Source: [Phialemoniopsis] sp. UDSM-2020 (taxonomy: Eukaryota; Ascomycota; Sordariomycetes; Thyridiales; Thyridiaceae). Taken from it: a DNA stretch of 64,000 nt. The notes beneath the pieces are model-generated. The model was given only the letters and a program-made list of their open reading frames with translations. It ran no database searches and was not told where the DNA came from. The position numbers and the translations under genes are program-made. Shown here piece by piece: positions 58,472 to 64,000 of the stretch (positions are counted from its first letter, which is position 1; the number at the start of each line of letters is the position of its first letter). Where the stretch lies: assembly GCA_018873225.1 (NCBI GenBank), contig JAEILZ010000001.1, positions 2,666,001 through 2,730,000 on the forward strand. Reading direction: 5' to 3'.

Positions 58472-59042
58472 TTGCAGAGAGGACCGCCCCTTCGGACTTC
58501 TGGGCAGGTGTCCTCGATCACTTCCATCCAATCCCAGTGAATATTGTGGCACACACCCTTAGTGCACATAGATGGCGGCTCTTGTCAACTTCCTTCTTTT
58601 TTATCATGTTTGACGTACATGACCCTTCTTTATGTATTTATTAATTATTCAACAAAGCCTGGTGCACGGGATGCAATTGACATAGGCTTCGGGCCAAGTG
58701 TGATTCTTGGCTGTCGGAAGGAGTCTGGGTTTTGTTTGTACACATATTTACCTAGACACTTGATATACAACAGCTCACGCTGAAGAGGGCACAGGGGATA
58801 GCTGCCTACATATGTAGGCAGGACAAACAAGATCCTGCCTGACAAATACATTGATTCACCGTACAAGTATTGGCATTCGTAGATGTGTCAATGTCAGTGG
58901 TCTATGCCAGTGGTGGATAATACATGTATTCATACAAAGATGGTTTCTATCAAGACTTCAATGTACAACACGGGCCTGCCCTGCACGTCAACATGGCCGA
59001 TGATGCCCCCCATACTCAATCGTCGTCGGTCCTGTCGTTTGA
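58472..59042. other. convergent 3' region, TRK1 / bL19m
   Basis: 571 bp between two stops; AT-rich 3' sequence. No gene was seen. Confidence 0.4.
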
Positions 59043-59873
59043 TTATTTGGCCTTTCCGTCCTTGCCCTTGGCACCACCAGCAGCACCCTTGGCCGCGGCA
59101 CCACCACCCCTCGTCCGCAGCACCTGCCTGCTCTTGCGCCAGGCCTGGACGAGGCCGTCGACGCTGCCCATGTCGTGCTTGGGCTGGCGCATGTAGGTCA
59201 GGCGGGCGCGGCGGGCGCGCTTGGCCCGGCGGTGGATGATCTCGACGCCCGCGACGTTGCGGCTAAACACCTTGAACCACATCTCGACGCCGACGCGCGT
59301 GAGCTGGCCCCTTAGGCAGATGGCCGTGTCGATGCCGCGCCTGCGGATCGAGATGCACACGCCCGAAAAGGGCTCGGCGCCGCGCCGGGTCGTCACCATC
59401 AGCACGTCGCCGACGCGGGCGCCGTGCGGGTTGGTGCGGGAGAAGAGCCGGGCCCTGGCGCCGGTCGGGTCCATGCGGGAGATCTGCAGGGAGTGGAGGG
59501 CGGCGAGGGGCGTGGCGCGGGGCGAGGTCGTGTTGGGGGGCACGCCGAGGGATGTTGGTATCGGCGTGGTGCTGGTGGGTGGTAGTGATGATGGCGAGGG
59601 AGTGTAGACGGCGAAGGCGGTGCGGATGCCTGTCGGGTTCTTTTTGGAGGGGATTGAGTCTTGGAGGGGTTCTGTTAGTTTGTAATGTGAGGGTAGAGAG
59701 GGGATGAGGGAGGACCTACGGAAGGTGTGCGAGGGGAGTGCCGTTGACTTTGTCGTCGATTGTGTCTCGGCGGCGCTGGCGTACGACCGCAGGAATTGGC
59801 GCTGTTGCCTGTTCTGTCGTAGGACCGCCTTGAGACAGCCGAGCGGCTGCCGCCGTATCGGTACGGCGTTCAT
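59043..59873 (-). CDS. IMG1: mitochondrial ribosomal protein bL19m (Img1)
   Basis: 276 residues if read through, or 260 if a 48-nt in-frame stretch (donor GTAGGT, acceptor CTAACAG) is spliced out. The N-terminus (PIRRQPLGCLKAVLRQNRQQRQF) is a basic mitochondrial targeting sequence. The bL19 core runs from about residue 150 to 240: ARVGDVLMVTTRRGAEPFSG, then CISIRRRGIDTAICLRG and KVFSRNVAGVEIIHR. The C-terminus is basic with a Gly/Ala/Lys tail. It is part of the mitochondrial large subunit near the subunit interface. Codon use is very GC-rich. It is divergent from the 60.2 kb gene, which also looks mitochondrial. Confidence 0.88.
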   Translation of the reverse strand: MNAVPIRRQPLGCLKAVLRQNRQQRQFLRSYASAAETQSTTKSTALPSHTFRRSSLIPSLPSHYKLTEPLQDSIPSKKNPTGIRTAFAVYTPSPSSLPPTSTTPIPTSLGVPPNTTSPRATPLAALHSLQISRMDPTGARARLFSRTNPHGARVGDVLMVTTRRGAEPFSGVCISIRRRGIDTAICLRGQLTRVGVEMWFKVFSRNVAGVEIIHRRAKRARRARLTYMRQPKHDMGSVDGLVQAWRKSRQVLRTRGGGAAAKGAAGGAKGKDGKAK

Positions 59874-60223
59874 GATGGGCTGTTGTCGTGGTGGTCCCGA
59901 CGAAGGCTGCTCTCCGAGGGGGGAATTGGGAAGTCTCGTGAGACGGTTTGCTGATGTGAAGTCCAAAAGCTCGTCGGTCAAAAAGTTCAGGCGATGGCTA
60001 GACAGGGGTTTGGTGATAATTGAGCGTTGTGATTGGTTGGTAGCTCTATAAGTGGAGCTGGCTAAGACCCCTTGTACCGGTAACGAAATTTTGGGTCCGC
60101 GACTGGTGATCAGAGAATACGAGTAGTAGAGAGCATCACACTGGTTGTTTCTCCCTGCCATACATCAGCTTTCGACAGGTTCATTCTCTTTGAATTGGGC
60201 CGGCAGTAGTGGGATACCTAGGT
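59874..60223. promoter_or_regulatory. divergent promoter region of two mitochondrial-type genes
   Basis: 350 bp between the bL19m start and the start of the plus-strand gene. A perfect TACCTAGGTA palindrome ends at the first base of that start (60215-60224). No factor assignment is made. Confidence 0.35.
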
Positions 60224-61481
60224 ATGATGTCAAACAAGTCAATAGGGAGGGCCCTGAGGGCGAGCTCCTCCCTGTGTGAGACGTTCTCACGGGCCAGTCT
60301 GTCCCAGCAGGGGAACTGCAGGCCATTCTCCTCCACGTCGTCAAGACCAGGCACGTCTGCTTCCATGGCCAAATGGCTACCTTGAACCCAGTCTACAATA
60401 ATACTAACAAATTCTCGCAGTCCACGTCGTCGCCTTCTCACCCACATCCTCCCCCGAGCTCGACGATGTCCTCACCACCATCCGCAACAAGATCCTCCTC
60501 CCCTCCTACCTGCCCCAAGACCAGCGCAAGCAGCTCTTCTCGCCAAAGCACGAGCAGAAGCTGCGCAAGGACCCCATCACCATGGAGATCGACGGCGAGG
60601 TCCTGCGCTTCCGCCACATGGACATGATGAAGGACCTGCCCAACACGCGCAAGCTGCTCTACGACGCCGTCTCCCGCATGCAGACCCGCGCCGACTTTGA
60701 GAACCTGCCCCGCCTGCTCGAGGGCCTGTACTCGGCCGGCCGCCACCTGCAGACCCGCGACTACGTCCGCATCACCCGCGTCGCCGCCGACAGGGGCTGC
60801 CTGCACACGGTGCTCGAGGCCGCGCGCATGGTGCGCCGGACGGGCCTGCGCCTCGACGTCTCGGAGAAGGTCGCCGAGCTTCTTGCGTATGTGCAACTAA
60901 AGTCCATCGACGCCCAGCACGAAGGATCCAAGGATGCCGTGGAGTCGACGGACAAGGCGCTCGCGTGGTCCGAGATGATCGTCGAGATGCTCGAGGACAA
61001 GACCCACGGACGCAAGCTGCCGCAGGGCCAGGCGGACGAGCGGTTCCCTCTGCACCTGGATCCCCAGATACTGGCGGTACCGCTGCACATGGCCGCCATG
61101 GTCGCCACGCAGGCGCACGGTGGCAAGGACCTCGACGGAAAAGTCGCCAAGTACGCCAAGCAGGTCGTCTCACTTTGGCCTGCGGGCAAGGGGCTGCTTG
61201 AGGTACACCCCGCAGCGCAATACCAGAAGGGTGGAGAGATGGTCTACCTGACGGAGAAGAACAAGTTCGTCTTCATTGCCGCGCCACTGCTCAAGGGCAT
61301 GGACTTGGCCATGGAGGTCGTGGGCCCAGAGCTGGCGGCCGAGCTGAAGTTGAGGAGAGACGCACTGGCGAACGAAATCGAGGAGGCGCTGAAGCAGATC
61401 CGCGATGACCCGCGGGCCAAGGGCAGGGCCATGTACAACAAGTTGTTCCAGAGCGAGGGTGCTGCTCCTGCGGCCGAATAG
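60224..61481 (+). CDS. unrecognised conserved-looking protein, probably mitochondrial
   Basis: 370 residues if exons 60224-60275 and 60421-61481 are joined (donor GTGAGA, ACTAAC branch element, acceptor CAG). The N-terminus lacks acidic residues and is rich in Lys, Arg and Ser, as in a mitochondrial presequence. The body is soluble, mostly helical and charged, with a PPR/TPR-like look (RKLLYDAVSRMQTRADFENL, then RTGLRLDVSEKV). No catalytic or metal motif is seen, and I do not recognise the family. Exon 2 is firm by its strong third-position G/C bias; exon 1 is a guess, because reading on without splicing at 60275 meets a stop near 60388. It shares a promoter with bL19m, which suggests but does not prove a mitochondrial gene-expression role. 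Confidence 0.7.
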
Positions 61482-61592
61482 GTAGCCTACTGACAGGCAG
61501 CATATGTTGTATATAACATGTATTAATACAATGTCTCTATTATGCTATAGATTTCACTTTTTTTGGTCTCTTCCCTTGCTATATCACATCAT

Positions 61593-62783
61593 CTATGGCA
61601 GCACAATATACTTCTCCAAGTGCTTGGGAACGGCGCCCAGCAGGCCCTTGTCCGTCAGCCACTTCTTGGAGAACAGCCGGTCGGCATACCGGTAGGCGCC
61701 GTCGCACAGCATCGTGACGACGGTGTGGCCGCGGCCGAGCTTCTCGGCGACCTCCTTGGCCGCGACGACGTTGAGCGACGAGCTCGCGCCCAGGTACAGC
61801 CCTTCCTCGTCGAGGCACCGGTACACCATCTCGATGCTCTTCTCGTCGGCGATGTGCAGCGAGCCGTCGAGCAGCTCGACGTCGGGCGCCAGGTTCTCGG
61901 TCACGCGGCCCTGGCCGATGCCCTCGGTGATGCTGCTGCCCGTGCGCTCGACGAGCTTGCCCCCGCTGCTGATGTACGAGTGCAGCACGCTCCCCGGCGG
62001 GTCGGCCAGGAAGCACTTGACCTTACCGCCGCTGAGGTCCTTGAGCGCGCGCGTCGTGCCGGCCAGCGTGCCGCCCGTGCCCGTCGCGCACGTGAAGGCG
62101 TCGACTTTTCCTCCGGTCTGCGCCCAGATCTCCGGGCCCGTCGTCTCGACGTGCGCGCGGCGGTTGGCCGTGTTGTCGAACTGGTCCGTCCACACGGCGT
62201 TGTCGAGGGACTCGGCGTGCCGGCGCGCCTGGTGGTTGTAGTTTTGCGGGTTGTCGAACGCCACGGCGGGGACCGGGTAGACCTCGGCGCCGAGCAGGCG
62301 CAGCAGGTCGATCTTGCCCTGCGACTGCGTGTTGGGCATGTAGATGACGAGCTTGTAGCCGCGCGAGCGGCACACGTGCGCGAGGCCGATGCCCGTGTTG
62401 CCCGCCGTGCCCTCGACGACGGTGCCGCCGGGGCGCAGGAGGCCGCGCTCCTCGGCGTCCTTGACCACGTAGAGCGCCGCGCGGTCCTTGACGGAGCCGC
62501 CGGGGTTCATGAACTCGGCCTTGCCGAGGATCTCGCAGCCGGTCTCCTCGGAGAGGCGGTTGAGGCGGATCAGTGGCGTGTTGCCGATGGCTTGAGAGGG
62601 AGTCAGTCGCTTGCTCTGTCATTATCCTAGCCATGCCCAGTACTCACCTCCAGTCAGGCCCTTGGAGACGCCCTGCGCCTTGGAGATGGCGATGGTCTTG
62701 GCGGCGGGCTCCGACGCAGCGGCGACGGGCCTGGCGGCCATGACGGCGCTGGTCGCGAACCTCCGGACGCTCTGGCGGAACAT
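61593..62783 (-). CDS. cysteine synthase (O-acetylserine sulfhydrylase), mitochondrial type
   Basis: 377 residues from exons 62783-62648 and 62590-61593 with a 57-nt GT-AG intron. It joins sulfide and O-acetylserine to cysteine using PLP. The N-terminus ([19 protein letters not shown]) is a typical mitochondrial presequence. After the intron comes [14 protein letters not shown], then NPGGSVKDR with the PLP lysine near residue 80, [11 protein letters not shown] (about 107-117), TGGTLAG, and [11 protein letters not shown]. The C-terminus has [17 protein letters not shown]. It lacks a CBS regulatory domain, so it is not a cystathionine synthase. It resembles the fungal cys-17/cysF group. A perfect ATGRYRYCAT site lies about 207 bp upstream. 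Confidence 0.94.
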
Positions 62784-63348
62784 GGTCGGCTTTTCTTTTT
62801 GGGAATTGGTGAAGGATAATCAAACAGCACACGCCTAACGCCTTGCAGGAACCTGGAACCTGTCTAGCCTCGTTTGTTTGAGGTGAGGACAGATACGGAG
62901 GCTCAATTTGTCATTTTGAAATTCCGCTCTCAACCGGCCGACGGACCGGCTGTCGTCAATAAGCTCACTGCTCGGGTGGGGCAGGGGTGATGGCGCCATT
63001 GACACCATGCCTCAGCAGGGTTTAGCCTGTGGTTCCACCGAGCTGCGGCTCTGGGGATGCGCTGAAGACGCCTAACCCAGGGAACCATGGTCACTAGACT
63101 CATTGAGGAAACCCGTTGCGCCCTGAAGACGAGACGATAGAGATATTCGAGACTGTTGGAGTGATGATGGCTACTTATTTGGTATTTCACTCTCTGACTG
63201 TGAATCATTCTCCTCATCTACATGAAATTATTACTTCATCCACTCATTGCCCCAGTCTGTTCCCAGATCTCATACTGTAACATTGCATTGCATAACAACC
63301 AAACTAGCCCCCACCATGAAATGCTGGGTCAACCTATCTGGATAGACC
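62784..63348. other. intergenic, cysteine synthase promoter
   Basis: 565 bp between the SH3 gene stop and the cysteine synthase start, both minus strand. Apart from the ATGGCGCCAT palindrome it shows nothing recognisable. Confidence 0.4.
62990..62999. promoter_or_regulatory. CYS3/MetR-type palindrome
   Basis: ATGGCGCCAT fits the ATGRYRYCAT consensus reported for the Neurospora sulfur regulator CYS3 (MetR in Aspergillus). It lies about 207 bp upstream of the cysteine synthase start. Confidence 0.6.
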
Positions 63349-64000
63349 TCAAGAACTACTAGATCCGTCCAGTACGACCACATATGGTGCAGGAAACAGA
63401 CCTTTGGCTCCCATGTAAATCCCGTGGAACCAGTCGCCGTTAATATCCTCAACCTCTTTGATCTCGGCGCCCTTGGGGAATAATAACTCGTCGTCAGACC
63501 CTTCGGCCGGATTCCAAGCAAAGCGAGCCAGCGCACTTGGGCCAAAGCCTCCGGACCTGGGGAACGCCGCACTCTCATTGGCATCCGCCGTGACATGGAC
63601 GTCCTTTGCTACAAGACGGCCCATTTTGCGGTCTCTCTCGTACCACACCCACCGCTCCAGGCCAGAAGCCGCGTGTTCAGTGTGTTGTGCTTCCGTGACT
63701 GTCTCAACTAGTAGTCTCCGGCCGCCAACGAGGTCGTTGAGCAGATGCCGTTTCTGACCGCCTTTGTCGTCCTTGAATGCCACAACAACCATCCGGTGGC
63801 CACGCGGGCATCGTCTCCAGCCATTGGGCCCATTTTCTGCGCTGATTTCTCTCTTTGAAACAAGTGAGGTATAGCAGGGGTGACAGACATCATAGTCACC
63901 CGGCCTCGATTCTGGTATCAAGGAGCTGGTACATGCAAAGCAGTGATATCGGCTCTGGGTTGGTGGTATCTGGTTTCGGCATACATCGCACCGCGTCTTG
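63349..64000 (-). CDS. ZZ-like zinc finger and C-terminal SH3 domain protein, partial at 5' side
   Basis: The frame is open to the window edge, giving about 217 C-terminal residues; the start and any upstream exons lie outside. A cysteine/histidine cluster (CDVCRNQ, YHCFAC, YDVCHPCY) forms a ZZ-like zinc finger in the first 60 visible residues. A CPRGHRMVVVAF stretch and a WVWYERDRKMGRLVAKDV region follow. The last about 60 residues form an SH3 domain (ARFAWNP, LLFPKGAEI, DWFHGIYMG, KGLFPAPYV). A zinc finger followed by a terminal SH3 fits a scaffold protein that binds proline-rich partners. I do not know a named orthologue. No intron is seen in the visible part. Confidence 0.8.
   Translation of the reverse strand, partial: KTRCDVCRNQIPPTQSRYHCFACTSSLIPESRPGDYDVCHPCYTSLVSKREISAENGPNGWRRCPRGHRMVVVAFKDDKGGQKRHLLNDLVGGRRLLVETVTEAQHTEHAASGLERWVWYERDRKMGRLVAKDVHVTADANESAAFPRSGGFGPSALARFAWNPAEGSDDELLFPKGAEIKEVEDINGDWFHGIYMGAKGLFPAPYVVVLDGSSSS

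Noticed and set aside
60438..60896. 152-codon minus-strand frame
   Set aside because: Antisense shadow of the GC-rich 60.2 kb gene.
61563..62630. 355-codon plus-strand frame, rich in Ala, Arg and Val
   Set aside because: Antisense shadow of the GC-rich cysteine synthase gene.

Overview
This window is ordinary nuclear chromosome from a filamentous ascomycete (Pezizomycotina, most likely a Sordariomycete). The evidence is short GT-AG introns with CTAAC-type branch points, roughly 1.1-5 kb between some genes, and a housekeeping gene set of fungal type (ATG15, TRK potassium transporter, SWC2/YL1, alpha-actinin, AIM3-like protein, Zn2Cys6 regulator). The genus cannot be fixed from the sequence alone. 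No rRNA, tRNA, transposon, CRISPR array or phage feature could be recognised.

Layout. 1-3 kb: non-coding, with a decayed agmatinase/arginase-family pseudogene (minus). 3.1-4.2 kb: CDC42 (minus). 4.2-7.4 kb: gene-free. 7.4-19.5 kb is compact: VMA22-like (+), histidine acid phosphatase (-), mitochondrial PPR protein (+), MTW1/Mis12 kinetochore protein (-), AIM3-like (+), TCTP (-), SUR2 sphinganine C4-hydroxylase (+). 19.5-23.5 kb is gene-poor with one doubtful ORF. 23.5-39.2 kb: AMPK-type glycogen-binding-module protein (+), SWC2/VPS72 (-), ATG15 lipase (-), VPS9-domain Rab5 GEF (+), alpha-actinin (-). 41.3-44.4 kb: a P-loop kinase-like protein with a degenerate Walker A (-) and a Zn2Cys6 regulator (-). 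44.4-48.4 kb is gene-poor. 48.4-64 kb: proteasome alpha4/PRE6 (+), CHY zinc-finger protein (-), XPB/SSL2 TFIIH helicase (+), TRK1 (+), mitoribosomal bL19m (-), an unrecognised probable mitochondrial protein (+), mitochondrial-type cysteine synthase (-), and a ZZ-like/SH3 protein (-) cut by the window edge.

There is no biosynthetic cluster or defence system. Loose themes are membrane traffic and the vacuole (VMA22, ATG15, VPS9 GEF), actin and polarity (CDC42, alpha-actinin, AIM3-like), and mitochondria (PPR, bL19m, the 60.2 kb gene, cysteine synthase). Most genes sit in divergent or convergent pairs, and several divergent gaps carry plausible regulatory sites: a CCAAT cluster (10.1 kb), an MluI box before MTW1, and a perfect CYS3/MetR-type palindrome upstream of cysteine synthase. 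The most unusual gene-structure details are a 7-nt microexon in PRE6, a 5-nt first coding exon in the CHY gene, and a probable GC-AG intron inside the zinc cluster of the regulator. Exon joins were worked out by hand from splice signals and protein-family continuity; all quoted joins keep the reading frame.
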